The notes under the pieces were generated by a model. That model had not been told where the DNA came from, searched no databases, and saw only the letters and a program-made list of their open reading frames with translations. Below are positions 45,201 to 60,200 of a DNA stretch of 64,000 nt, piece by piece (within the stretch, counting starts at the first letter, position 1; every line of letters begins with the position of its first letter). The translations under genes and the position numbers were made by a program. The stretch comes from Pelecanus crispus (Eukaryota; Chordata; Aves; Pelecaniformes; Pelecanidae). The stretch is from contig NC_134644.1 of the NCBI RefSeq assembly GCF_030463565.1, positions 103,164,765-103,228,764 on the forward strand. Direction: 5' to 3'.

Positions 45201-48200
45201 CTTTAAGATCATCCAGTCCAACCATTAACCTACGCAACACCATATACTTCTTTCTACATATACACAAGCCTTTGTTGTGGGTAGCCTCTGGCATCTTAAC
45301 AGGAACCATATATAAATGCTCTGTAAGAAAAGGCTATTCAGCAAGAGAATTCTACTGCTTTAAAGGTTACTTGCTTGAATGCTGTCCCTTTGTCATCTAC
45401 TTAACTGCTGATGTCTCTGCTTAGTTACTGTATTTTGTTGAAGTAAAAATGTGAAATTACTTCATTAATATACCTTTTAATCCCGTCTATTAAGAAACGT
45501 GCTGATTTGCCTAGTATATGTCTGAAACACGTCTGAAACACTAGATGTTTGTTTTTATTTTTTTACTGTATTTCCATATCGAACACTGTTCAGTTGCTAT
45601 CCTGCTATCAGCTATATTTCAATCTGTTTCCCTAGATGCCCCATGATTCCTTAAAAATATTAAGGTGGCAGAAAGTTGGGCTATTGCTGTAGGCTCACAG
45701 AAATGGAAAAGCTATGAAAGGCAGTTCAAATTTTAAGATTTTAGTTCTTTTGTCCCAAACCATCTGTTGAGAATTGGACACCATGTCTTGAGCAGTTTTT
45801 AACACTGTTTCTTTTAAAGTACTGATGTTCTGGAGAATTGTAATACAATGGCACAAAGGAAGAATAAATGAAAGCATTTATGAGTGGAAGCAGAAGAAAA
45901 CATGGCACATGTTGATGGCATCAAGGTCTTGATGATCCCAGCACATCCATCTAGGGTTTCTCAGGACACAATGATCAGGAAAACAAATGACAGTACAAAA
46001 ATCCTAATGACTCACAGAGGCGGGAAAGGATGAAGTCAAAATACTATAAGCTCTAGCATGTAGCTGTCGATTGAGGAAGAACATAGGAGACATAGGAACT
46101 CAACAGTGGGTGTCCCTTGTCCTCCGTATCAGGGCAAGGAATCCTGACTGGCATACTCAGGTACATCCATCTTGGTGGCTGAATACTACACAAACCACTC
46201 AGACACACATGTGGGTGCTTGTGTGTATGCAGGTATCAAAGTGTTAGTAAGTTGAGTTTGGTTTGAAATAAACTCACCTTCCCCTCTTCCAAGGTCTGGT
46301 GTTAAGCTTTGCTACAGCATCGCATTATTTCCTAAAAGGGCAGTCTAGGTAGTGGGGACACCACAGTGCAACCCCTTTTCCACCGTGTAACAGCCCACCA
46401 CACATTTGTCACTACACAGCCCAGAAGCTCACAATTACCACCCCAGCACAAAACAGCGTGTACATTACTTGAGTCTCTGGAAGCTCCTGGAACCTGCCAA
46501 AATAAGGTCTCTTAGTGGTCCTATCTGTTTCTTGAGAAGTATCCTTTGTTAATATAATCTCTCACTTCCTAAAATAATGTATTAAATTGAGACTGATTAG
46601 TTTATCTGCAGGACCAACATTTGCACCCACACAAGACAGCTGATAGTAGAAAAAAAGTATTATCATCAAAACTAGGATGCAGGTATTCTCATTATATGGA
46701 AGTCATTATGAAAAATGGAAATCAGTGGGTTTTTTTTTTTTAAGACATTTGCAAACAGATTTGGTTTTACTGTCAGTTTAGTTCTTAAAACAAACAAAGC
46801 ACTATCAGTGTTAAGCTACATAATAGTAAGCTGTTTCTCACAGAAAATTATTTCCAAAATGACTGCACCAATCTTTAAATTAGAGCTTTACTTACTTTGT
46901 ATGTGAAAGCCTTCCATGGTAAGTGTGCAACAGATTTCATCTAGGATTAAAAATATCAATTTGTAATAAATTCTGGAAGAAGAGACTAAAAAAGTAATCT
47001 TTTATCACTTTTCAATCTTACCTTGTAGTTTACAAACAGCTGGGGCAGCATAAACAGAAATCCAAAAGCATACACTCCTGAAGATAAAAGATGGAACACT
47101 TACAACAAATGCACAATAGAAGTACACCACACAACTATACTTTCACAATTAGAGATTTACACTCATTTTCCTAAAGAGGGAAGATGCAGCTAATCCTTTT
47201 GTTTCACTCTGGGTTGATTCTTCTCCCTCTCTCAATCGCTCTGGTAATTTTGGAACCTATGGTCAAGTTACTGCTCTATATTACACTGATCCAGCTGACT
47301 TTTGAGTCTTGTCCTCCATTTGAAGAAATATGAATAGAAAAAAAACATCTAAGAAGGGACTCACCATTGACAAAGCTGTTAATCAACCAGGAGTACCAGC
47401 TACAAATAAAGAAGACAGTCCAGTTATTTTTTCACCTCAGCCAAAAATATATACCTGTAATACATCCTCTACATGACTGTATGCCGACTACTCTAAGAAA
47501 TGGCTTACGTTGTGAATTACTTTACACAAGAACTAAATACCTTGCATCTTCCTTTGATTAGGAAGGGCTCCAGAGAAGGTGCTAACAGTTTAAACAAAGG
47601 ATATCTATCAGTACATCCAACAAGTTTGGAGAGCTTTATGAACTGCTTTTATATTTTTTCAGGATGTTCTAAGACTTCTGCACCCAAAATGACATCAGAT
47701 AATACTGGGCACTGAACCCTGACTGTATTAAGGCTCGCAAAGGTAACGCTGTATTCTAAATACTAGAGAGACACCTAATATGGCACTCTAAGGACTTATC
47801 AAATTTCAAACAACAAATACCATTCAGTGCAAACCACTAAGTAGGCACTTAAAAACCCAACAGGTAAAACCAAGAAATCTACATTTTTCCTTCCTTACAT
47901 CTGAAAACACCTCCCAGATGTTCAAGGGAGCACAATTTTAGCAACGTAACAGTAGTGTTACAGATAGTGGTCAAATTCCACACTTCTGCTTGCGGTAGTA
48001 AGAACAGCTAGTAATTGTGATGCTCAGGTTACATCATTTAAAATTAAACTTGCAAGGCTGTGTTAGTGACTTGTTAATAGCAATGTTACAGCTGTAGCAG
48101 CATTTCACTAATCCACAAGCATCTAAAAAATGCATCAGAAAATGCCTGCAAGATTAAAGGATTATCCACTGTTAAAATTACTTGTTCCATCACATTTCCT

Positions 48201-51200
48201 TAAAAATGATAAAAATTCTATGATATCAGTTGTTTTCACTTTCTTAACCTACAGCTCACAACACCTGGCATATAGTATTTTGCAGTACCAAATGAATTTA
48301 AGAATTTTGTGAGCAAAGCAGAATTTTTAAGTGCTGCATATTTGTTAACTCCTTACTAAGACAAGAATCTTTTGAAAAAATTATTTTTCTAATAGCCAAG
48401 AAACTGCCCCAGTTTCTAGTGCAAGTGCTACAGCCCATGTATGCAGCAACAGTAGCTCTTTCTGATGTTACTTTAAGCTACTGCCTGCTCTCCCTCCCAC
48501 CCTTTGGGGCCTAAAGACTATTAAAAAATATGTCTACATGGCCATCACCACGCTTGCGTTTGCAGATTTTTTCTACAACACAGTCTCGTGGCTGCGTACT
48601 TGCTTGCACCTCTCCAATACAAAATGAACTAGCTGTATTATTTTGAGTGAAAGTGGACAGGAGCTTCACCATTTCATGAAATACTGAGTCTTCAGCTCTT
48701 GCTGAAGTGTCAATATGTTGCTGTAAGCCCACGGCTGTAAAGGAATACAGAGTCCATCCTTTAAAATGCTTTTGCTTACTTGCCATCCTAGCTATCATAC
48801 TTAGGAACAGAGGAATGTCTCGGTCAGAGCAAATAATTTTGAGACAGTTTTTGCTCCTCTCTGTTATTGGACAGGTTTAACCACTGAATTCCTCCCACCT
48901 CTCCTGTCACCTTATCAGTTCTCTGAACATCAATGGCAGCTTTCTTCTTCCTCTTCTGATCCACAGCTTACTTGTGTATGTAAGCTACTGAATTCTATAC
49001 TACAGTAATATCAGGTTACTTGCTAAATACAACAGCCTGCAGCTTACAGGATGTTAAAAAAGCAGCTCGACTTTTCAGCTTTTGATCATGTAGAACAAGG
49101 CAGTTTCCAGTTCCTAGCTTAAGAATCAAGCAAAAACAAAAATAACTGATTTCTGTAACACATCATCTCCAATTAATTAATACAGGAAAAATGGGGACTA
49201 TTTCAATTCTGTATAAGATTGTTTATAGATTTACAGTACCTTTTGTATTTGACATTCAGCAAGGAGTAACCTGCACCTCCAATACACAGCGGATAGAGCA
49301 AATATGACAAGTATTTCATAGCCTAACAAACAATGAAAATAGTTTGTTAGCTTACATTTTATATACAGCAGATTTGTCATGGCATTAACTAGAAGACAGC
49401 CACATAATTTTTTTCCTGAAAATCTTTTCTTATTTCCAAGTGTCTACTATTATTTACAATATGCTTCCAGTTCTAGAGAAGGTGGTGAAAATTCCAATGC
49501 TCAGTTCAGACCACCAAGGCCCTTAAAGCACAAGCAACAAGAGGCAGGATGAAGATCAGAGTCTAAGAGTAGCTATCTGCTTAACTTCCTGATTTCTTCA
49601 ACTCCCTTCAGAAACCAGGAAGCACATGAAGATTCCTCCAGGATAAATAACAAGTACAAATACAAATTTTCAAATTTGTGAATGAAGACCCTTTAAGATA
49701 TTTCTCTTCAGATAAGTCACTTGCAATTCTGCTTCTCAAGAGAAATGTTTCAACCGGATTCAGCTAGCAAACAACTCCTTCACCATTTCTTTTCATAAAT
49801 TACTAGAATGAATCTTCACTATCTGATCATCCACTTGACAACTATGAGAAAATGGAAAATGCACTTGTAGCAATAAAGAGTGAAACAAGTCAAACAGCGG
49901 GCCACATATACAGGCTTTATAGATCAGAAGTCACAGGATTTCCTCTTACCTGGGTATCATACTCCTCAGTTTTCTTTTCAGAGTCAGTGTATGTACCAAA
50001 CTGCAATACATACAAAATGTACAATCAAGTCAGAACTGGGGGAAAAAGCACTTGCTGTCCAACTCCCTAAACATAGATTTAAACTGCAAACTAAACTGCT
50101 TAGACATTAAGCTAGGTAACAGTTCAAACTTCTTACAAGCTTCTACACAAGAGAATCGTATAAATGTCCTGTGCAGCCTGCCAAATACAGGGTAGGCAAA
50201 AAATTTAATTTTTCCCTTCATATTTTACACTAAACATCCAGCACTTCTTTGCTTAGGAAAATGCTGCTGAGACAGCAGAGTTCACAAAGCAAAAGTAAAG
50301 TCAAGTGGCTAAGAATTTGGCAGATACAGAAAGCCATTATGAAAAGCAATAACCATTTTCATGCATGAAGAGGTCAGTTACGGATTATCTCCACATCTCC
50401 AGAAACCGTGACTGCTTAAACACAGTTCCTTGAATATTGACAAAGGAACAACCAGAGCTACGAGCCACTCAAGATGCATAGACTTCGAGCAGCACAAAAC
50501 CCCAGTACTCTTTGTGAAATAAACAGTGAAGATTAGACAACTGTTCCTCCTATCAACAAGGGAAACTTTCAATGTAGATTGTACTTTAAAAAATGTTCAT
50601 TTGAATCCCACCTGTCTCTGCATGTCCTGCAAACAGTCTCAAGACTTAAATTTTTACCCAGAGGATTTGTCAAAGACTGTTCTGTCCCCGGAACATGTCA
50701 CGTCTTCTACTAGTTCCACAATGGAGAAGTTATACCTATAGCTTCATGAAAAATTCACTTTCTTTCTTCAAATCGTGATAACAGCTAAGAGTGCCCTTCC
50801 AACACAGTGGGAGGAGCACAGTCCCACCTGTTAAGATTTAGCAGGACTGAGAGGAGTTGTGAAGTTTCTCACACCATAAATACACACAAATAGCTTTTCC
50901 TTCTACAGAATTCAAAGAAATTCTTAAGTTTGATAATGCTCATCCAGCTTTTGCATTAGGCTATCAATAAAGAGAAGGTGTACATAGTAAACTTTTATAG
51001 TTTTTTTTAATCTTCATTTAACTGAAAGCCAAGTTGCACAGTAACCTGGAAACAGATTGAAAGCTCAAGAGTGTAATCATTAACAGGCCAATGTCTACTA
51101 TACCTGAATTTTGGGTCTCAAGCCTTGCCACTTGATTGTCATTTTCAAAGCCTTCTTCACTTTCCAGAGCTGTGATTAGCAAAACCAAAATGTGCACATA

Positions 51201-54200
51201 AAGAATTATCCAAAGGAATGTCTTAAGCAGGATTCAGATACTCAGACTCAAGACCCCAGAATATCTATTTTAAGCACCCACTGCATAAGGCAGCAACAGC
51301 ATGATGGCAGCACATTGCCTGCATCTCTGTACAAACCAAACGCTGTGTCACCAGACAAGTACAACATCGGAGGCATGTGCTATTAAGTCTCCATATCAGA
51401 GGATGTACTTTAAGTGAAATAATGTAGTCCTTCCAGGATATCTGGACTGCAGCGCTTAGGTGGGGGTTAGCTGCTCTCAGCACCAGCATGCACCCCAGGT
51501 CAAGCATTTAGAAAATTCTCCGGTAACCACCTGCCAAGCAAGTTTTCACATGCCTTCATGCCTTCGAGGTCAGATGGGATCTGCAAGATGAAGGTGCCTC
51601 AGAACTCCTAACAGTAATTAAGTGGGCACTTACGTGATCATTACATTTCAGTAGTGGGCTACAAGCAAAAGTCAGTGAATCTACTGAAATGCTTGGCTAC
51701 TTACTGTACAGCTGCAACAGGCTGACCCTAATGTAACCAAAGGTTCAGTGTACCTGAAAATTTACTCATGTACGCACCCTGCTATACAGATTCAACAACT
51801 TGGGCAATGCAGTAAGCTCACTAGGAGAGCTATGCGCCATGAAAGTTTTTGTGGACAAGGTTTGTTTATTTAACTTTAGATACACCAGTAGTCTCTTCTC
51901 ACCCATCATAACTTCCAAACAACAAAGTGCAATATGGTAAAGACAATCCCTTACTATCATCTTTGATGCAAGTGTAATTACTTATTACTTCTGTAATTAC
52001 TTATTACAGAAGCAACGTCACTATCAGTAGTGCATGAGAAACAGGTGTTCAGAACAAGTTGTGAAAAAGCTCTTCCCAGCAGACAAACTACTTCGAGATG
52101 TATAGTCCTTATGTTCATTCTCACCTTGAGACAACTATGTTATCTCACCATCACTTGAGAGGAGAGATATGTTACTTCAACAGAACCTGCAGAACATTTC
52201 CCGTCCATTTAAGTGTCCCACACAGTGTTCCTATATAATCCTTTCAACCCAGTTCCCCCAGCCTTCAATCCAAAAGCAACATACTGGAAAATGAGGCACA
52301 TGAGAAAGACGACAGAAGCCAAACAGTCCTAGGGACTACAGATCTGAGAGAGATGTATTTAACAAATCTTTGGGCAGCTCCAAGAAGAATCTCAGACAGG
52401 CGCAATGACTAAATGAGATCTGGATCTGCCTGTGCTTAGGTACTGGCAACTGAGAAATCCATCTTCATTATGAAAGAGTAATGCAGAACCTTAGCAGTTT
52501 TAACTGAACTTAAATCCTGTAGCACAGCTGATCATTCCTGTTACCCTACTGTACATGCCTGATCTGGTTTCCACTAAAACTTCTTTAAAAAAAAAAAAAA
52601 AAAAGTCATTTAGAAACCAGGGCTATTTCTTCTTCCCCACTAGAAACAAACAAAAGCATCATTTTTCTTGACCTGATACATTTTTAAATCATTAGACACT
52701 TCTGAATTTCTGAAGTCTTTAGATTTAAGGATTTTTTAAAATTTAGTTAGGCTCAAAACAAAAGATATTCTACAAAAGGAGCAGTATATTTATACAGATA
52801 TATATTTATCCCTGAAACTGTTAAAATTTCAGACAGCTAAAGAAAGTTTGAAATATAAGACTAAATTTCTATTTATAGGAACAAAACCACCAGCAAATCT
52901 GACACAGAAAACTTAATACACAGAAATACATCAGACTTAAAATTCTAAACTTACTGAAAAATAATGCTAGTCAATTAAATGGTACTACTTAGTACACTAC
53001 TGTTCATAGTTTTTGCAAGACCTTAATCTGTCTTATAGAATAAGCTGAAATGTAAGGAATGCTTTGTGACTCTGCATTCAACAATGTAATCACTAACTAA
53101 AAATTCTGAACCGTTTTGTTTCCACAGGGATTATCTGCAACTATAACAGATGCGTAGTCAAAAATTTCATATGAGAGTCCTGAACTTATTTTTAAATATG
53201 GAGAAGTAATTACATCTGCAAGCAATGCTAGGTAGAGAGATCTCCCCATTACTGCCAACTTTGAGCTTTACTACACGTAAAGCAGGCTTCTAAGCAGTAC
53301 CTGCAAGCCACTGACTGGACATGATCTGCTGGAATAATGAACACAGGCAGCAGTCTGCTCCTTCCCCAAGCACCTCAGTCATGCCCAGGAAGAAAGCTGC
53401 AGACCTGCGGCACTGCTTGATGGCACACCGCCTGCTCTTTGACAAATGTTTCTGTGAAGGCTTGTTGACATAGTTATACATGCCCGGTCAGGAGCAATGA
53501 CTATCAGATGATGTGGTAGGAAGTAACTTAAGCATAGCTCTATGTTTGGTTTCCACAATACCAGCTGGCCCATCCCAGAAAGAGAAAGATACTTCCAGTT
53601 TAGTTATTTGATAAAGGGACACAATCTCCTCTGCCACTGAAAGCCAGTTAAACAATGCTGCTAAGACAGCATACTACAACAGCAGTATTTTCCCAGTAAC
53701 TAGTTTAGCATTCTTTTTCTACAATAAACTATGGATGTTGCTGTGAATACCGGTATTTGGTTCTAGAGCTTTAAGAACTCACCTCAATCACTGCACCAAT
53801 GCCTGCTGGGATCAGTACCAATAAACTTGTTTGTTCATCCAAAAGGAAAAGAAATATTACCACAGTACTAAAGCACCGCCAAAGCACTAGATAGAAAAAA
53901 AACCAAACACGAAAGGCTTATTAGTATTTAAATGAACAGCTGAGACAACAGAAGACTGTTGGCCTATTTAGTATAATTCTGCCATACATAGTTTAAGCAT
54001 GAACTTTGCCTATATACATCTTGATATAGCAAGTAGTCCTAGAAACAGCTAGTGATCTGTATACTTCCAGGCAAATAAGGAACAAAAACATTTTATGAAA
54101 TCCTTATCACAAAAGATGAAAGAAAATCAATATTTAAGGAAGACTTCTGCACTGCAGCCATTCAGCAATGTATCAGTACTATTATGAACTATGTTCATGA

Positions 54201-57200
54201 TTCTTGTCTTGAGGAAGCTGAAAGGCTGTGAGGTAATGTAACGTCAGTCTTTGAAACTCATGCAACTAATTTAATGTTTGCAAATGTTAAGTAGTATATT
54301 TTAGGGTTATTTTTCAGGTTTTGCAAAACCTTGGATCCTTATAATTGTCTACCAGCTAATTCTTGGATTTGAATATCCATGCTCCTAAGCAGGAACAGAA
54401 AGAGAGAAGAGCTACAACACACTCGGGCATCAACAACTACACTGTACCGTTCCAGAGCAATTGCCTGTCACACTTCTCCCTCAGGGCACGAAGGAGATAC
54501 AGGCAGAAAGGTGACTAAGGCTTGCTAAAGAGAGGATGAAACCATCAATTACTGGAGACTGAAGATTGGTGTTTTGATAGTAAGGTTAAAAAACCCTTTG
54601 TCACTCAGTCTTTCCAATTTGACTTTACTCACTTTTTAAACTGGTAATTAACACTTAATTCTGAAATTTCATGGACCATTTTGAATTTTAACTACCTTTT
54701 TGGTGTACATATGCCAACAGCAGTATAAATGCCTTACAAAAACAAAGGCACTCCGATGAAGACAGTAAGCAGATTTTCCACATGGGACTTGCAGGACAGC
54801 ATTACCCATGACAGCACGTTCTCTCCACCCAAGGGACTTTTTTTGGTCCTCATTCTTTTCTCAAAGTATTTTTCTGTTCCTTCAGCAGAGGAAATCTGGT
54901 GACTGACTTAGTAATAAACTTACTCTCAATTGTAAGACAGTCAAACCTCAGAAGTGGCACGAGTGTGTAAAAGCAAGTGATACTTGAGCACAGTGCCAAC
55001 AAAGTTAGAACCAGCCTGTTAGCCATCTTCTTTTCATACACACACACATCTCATTTTGCCATTTTGGTGAATCTACAAAGTTTCAACTTAGAGTAAGACT
55101 AAAACCACACAGTATATATTAGATAGCATACCCACAACACTTTGCATTTTGGCCCATACCTGCTTTTGTAGACATCCCAATCATGCTCCTCTTTTTCTTC
55201 CAAAAACTGATGTCATTTTTGAATGCAAGGAAATCAAAGAGAAGCTGCAAATAGCAAGAAACACACTCATTTGTTCAAACGTGCACTAGTTAAAGACTAC
55301 TAGCTGAACTGTTAAAAATGCATTTAAGATGCAATTGCAAGAAAAAACTGGTTTAGAAGTCTCAGAAATAAAAATTAAATACCATAATTAAAAGCTAAAA
55401 AGAAAAACTCTTCGAGAAGCCCAAGCTCCAAAAGCAGTGTAAAATGACAGGAGGAATTCCAGGTACTGCTACTACTACAATACTGCATCCAGTAAAGAAA
55501 GGCAGTGACCCACTACAGGGTAACACATGATAGAGGATGAAGAACTGGGGACCCTGAGGAATTGCTCACCTCCTTGACAGACCAGGGAAAGCCACACTAA
55601 ATTAGATTCAAAGTGCTTTGTATTGGATCGGTAGTCAATTTAGGCTTGGATAGTACCAAAGGTTTTCAAAAATTCCTAAAATACAGCAAGTCATTTTCTC
55701 CTCTCTGTTTCATCACCAAGAAGTTGATCTGAACTTCAAGGACATTTTAGCATTAACTTTATTTGTATTGAGTATTTTTTCCAGAATTTTCAGTATTTTT
55801 GTTCAGAACAGAATAGAACAGTTCAGTTGGAAGGGACCAACAATGATCATCTAGTTCAACTGCCTGACTGCTTCAGGGCTGACCAAAAGTTAAAGCATGT
55901 TGTTAAGGGCATTGTCCAAATGACTCAAACACTGACAGGCTTGGGGCATCGACCACCTCTCTAGGAAGCCTGTTCCAGTGTTTGACCACTCTCTTGGTAA
56001 AGAAATGCTTCCTAATGTCCCGTCTAAACCTGCCCTTGCACAGCATTGAACCATTCCCATGCGTCCTGTCACTGGCTCCCAGGGAGAAGAGATCAGCACC
56101 TCCCTCTCTACTTCCCCTCCTCAGGAAGCTGGAGAGAGCAACGAGGTCACCCCTCAGCCTTCTTTTCTCCAAACTAGACAAGCCCAAAGTTCTCAGCCTC
56201 CTCACAGGACATGCCTTCCTGCCTTTTTACCAGCTTTGTTGCCCTCCTCTGGACGCATTCAAGGACCTTCACATCCTCCTTGAATGGTGGGGCCCAGAAC
56301 TGCACACGGTACTCATGGTGAGGCCACATCAACACTGAACACAGCGGGATAATCACCTTTTTTGACTGGCTGGTTATGCTGTGCTTAATGAACCCCAGAA
56401 TGTGGTTTGCCCTTTTGGCCACCAGAATATTTTTCAGTATTTCCTTTAAGCATTCACTGTCTTAAGAAAAAGCAGCACAGATTCAAGAAATTCTTGGGTC
56501 AGAGAATTTTAATGAAAAAATGTATTTTTTTAATTTAGGCAAGTGATACACACAAAAAAATATCAGAAGAGCTAGTCCCAGCCTACAGATATCTTACAAC
56601 TTAATAAACAGAATGGAAAAAAAAAACCCTTAAAAAGGCTAGGAAGTCTAAGGGTTTCCAACCAAATTACATGTATGTAATGTAAGTATAAAGAAACATA
56701 ATATGCCCAGCAAGTTCTTATCTATCCCAGAATATAGGAATTATATTGAGAGTAATTGTAAATGACAAAGATGTTCAAAATAGAACAATGAAGTCTAAAA
56801 AAATTATTCATTAAAACAAAGATTCATACTTAAACTAAGACACACACAATCCTGACAGAGACACAACAACAAACCACCATGCCTAGAGCCACAAGCTCTG
56901 CACTTTACAGTGACAATTTTTTTGAAGTAATCTAGAACAGCTGATCTAAATTTCTCCAGGGGTTAGAAGTCAGACTCAAACCCTACTGTTGGTGCCTGAG
57001 CTATGCCACTGCAGCAGTAAACTTTGTGACAAAGTTTAGCAGAAAATGTGAACCAATGTTGACAGGCGTATTAATTCTGGGTGCTTTGGTTCAGGAAAAA
57101 AAAAAAAAAAAGAATATTATAATGAAGTTAAATGTTTTATATTTCAGTCAAGACTGTTTAGTTTATACCTAGTTATCTCATATTTCTATCTTTGAGATTT

Positions 57201-60200
57201 TTGTATAAACTTCATATTGGAAATACACCTGACTTGTACCAAAAAACCTCTTCTGTCACTCTATTGAAATTACTGTTTCCAAGAACAGTTCCCAATAAAT
57301 GAAAGAGTTGAAGTTCAACCAATGCCCAACCCCTTTATTTTTATTTCATATGCTGTAATTCCTAAAAACCAAAGTTTCTCCACTTACATGAAATGCTGCT
57401 ACGAAGAATGTCAAAGCCAGAAAGTACAGGTTAGTATCAACAAAAATTCCTTTTACTTCATCTGCATCCTTTTCTGAAAACCCTAAGAGAAAGAAGAAGT
57501 AATTACGCAAGAAGTACTAGACAGTTAATTGCTGTTATGCTAGAATCTAGTATGAATCTTATTTCACCTGCATGTTTTATTAAGGAATTATAAATCCAAA
57601 ACAAGATGCAGCTCTATTGGTAAAACCCAAGTCTACCTATATTTTGGCTAGTTATTTGGCTTGCCTTAAACAAAACCTATCACTTACAAGCAGACTGATA
57701 GGGCTTTAACGTGTTGTGTAACTACAACCAAGCTGAACACCAGCTGGCCTGAGTGGGAAGAAAATTATTCAACTTTGTCTCTGAGCTTTTATTTGATACA
57801 TAAGAAAAGTGAGTTTCACATTAAAAACCGAAAAATGAGAAAAGGACTACACTGTAGAGGACAACAAAGGTCAGTGGGAAACATGGCCATATATGCAACT
57901 GCCTAGACCCCACATCATGGATTAGGCATCAATTCTTCTGACAGTCCTTGCAGAATTAACTTGGAAGCTTCTCTGTGATAAATGGAAAAAGGCAAAGCAT
58001 CTTCCAGAAATCACAATCTGTAAGCTGAACATATATTCTCTACTGTCTTATCAATCCTCCTAAAGCAGGAATGTTGCTTTCTTGTTATATACTGGACAAT
58101 GATTAATTAAAAAAAAAAGTTAGAGCCTGTCCCTGATAAAACATGGTTGCCACCACCAAGGAGTCTGTTTTCCACAAGATACAGCATCCCTTTGAACTCT
58201 TTCAGCCAGTGTTAAGATGCTTTGTTCGTGAAGTAGAAAGTTCCAGCCACTGTGATTGAAGCCTACCATTCTCAGAAAATACACAATGCTGCTTTTATGG
58301 CAATACTACTAGTTATGACACTGGTTGAGTTCAGTACCAATTTACTTTGTCACATCAGCTGTCCTGCATCACAGCAAGAAGAATGTCAAATTACCTATTT
58401 TCAGGAGATTTGGGAGTTTCACTACTGATCTAAGGTGACCTTTTCATAAGTTATTCCAAAAGGAAAATTTTAAAACTTAAGTTTCACTATCTGCATACTT
58501 ATAGAGAACAAGCAGCATCTTAGGTAAGCTTTTTTCCCCAGGCAGAGGAGGTAATCCTAGGATGATAGTTCTTGATATGTGTGTCCATCACAAGACAGCC
58601 AGAACATGGAACATGAAAATTTCAATTATGCTATTCTGAGGAGGCTCACAAAAATTTATGGAGGAATGATGGTGGTCAAATGCCCCACACAAACTCTGAA
58701 CAAGTGGTTACTTGATTCTTTCAAGACAATTATTTTAAGCAGACATACTTGTTGCTTCGATATGCATTAGCCTGAGGTAAGGAGAAGCAGCTGGATTCTA
58801 CTCACAATGACCTTATTCCTTACCCACCCTCCCTCCTTACCCACCCTCCCTCCCCCAACAAAACATGAGAAAAGCTTAGGCTGCAAAACAAATCGAGAAA
58901 GTCTAGACTCTCAGTTAAGTTACACTGTATACAGGTACTGTGTCTTATAATACTACACTCTGAAACTAGCACTGAACCAGAAGACTTTTTTTCCCCCAGA
59001 GGATTCAATGCCTTAAATGTTAAGTTGTCCATCATAAAATATTAATTCAGAGATGACAGTGAATAGCCAAACCCTCTACCCCTTACTGACTAAATTTTCG
59101 TGAACAAAGAACAACACTGAGTAGTATGGAAGCAGCATTACCCCTGCATATGTCTCTTGAGAAACTAGTAGAATACTGCATCTATCTGCATTAAAAGAAA
59201 GGTAAACTGGGAAGGATTTAAGAATCTTTAAAATAATACAGCACAGAAGCTTTTAAGATCTCTTGGCTTGAAAAAAAGTTCAAATTGCTGTCTGAAGAGC
59301 TTAAAAAGAGAGGATCAGAAAAAAATTTCTACATTCATATACATCAACACCAGTTCAGTTACGATGTGGTTCCTTAGTCTAACATAAAGAAGCCAACTAC
59401 ATTCTAGTGAGAGAAAACTAAGTCAGCAAAGATAGCCCTGAAAGTAAGATGCGGATTTTTAAGAGTAATGGTTAGACTCACAAAGGTGTGCATCAGTGGA
59501 ACAAACATTTAAAGACAGTAAAAGCTTGGCTATACCAATCACCAACACAGAGCATGTGAACTTCAGGGTGAAAGTGTACACTTACTCCATTACATTTAAA
59601 CGAAACACAGAATTTAACAGTTCATGCATGTAAAGTCTCCAGTTTATCTGAATTACCTTATAAATTTGTAACTGAGCCGAACTGAGAGGCCAGCAAGTTC
59701 TGAAGTGTCAGAAGCAGTATGACTAGAACCCAAATTCCTTCTTCACGCTCAGCCTGAGTCCAAAGGCTTTGCTGTGCCTGCCTGTATTTCACTGTCGGTA
59801 TATGGCTACACTGACCAGCTATATATATATATATATATCAAAGCTTATGTAACACCGATACAGCTTTTCTGTTCCATGGATGATAGGGAAAACCTGTGGC
59901 GAAAATTCTCTCCTCTATTTTGGCCTCTTATGCTTTTACAGTAGTACTATCCAAATAAAATTTATTTTTAAAATGGTTAATTCACCTCTGTATTCTTGTT
60001 TCCTACCACATGTCAACATTTTATTTCCATCTTTACCTCAAGGTAAAACAATGTACGATTTGCAGCATTAAACCTTTTCACTAGCTAACCAGAAAAAAGG
60101 GAGAGTTAAGTTTCATCTATGTACTCAAAAGAAAAAAATATTGAGGGGTTGGGGTTTTTTTTGGCCTAAAGTCATTAAAGATAAAAAACATACCAAATTG

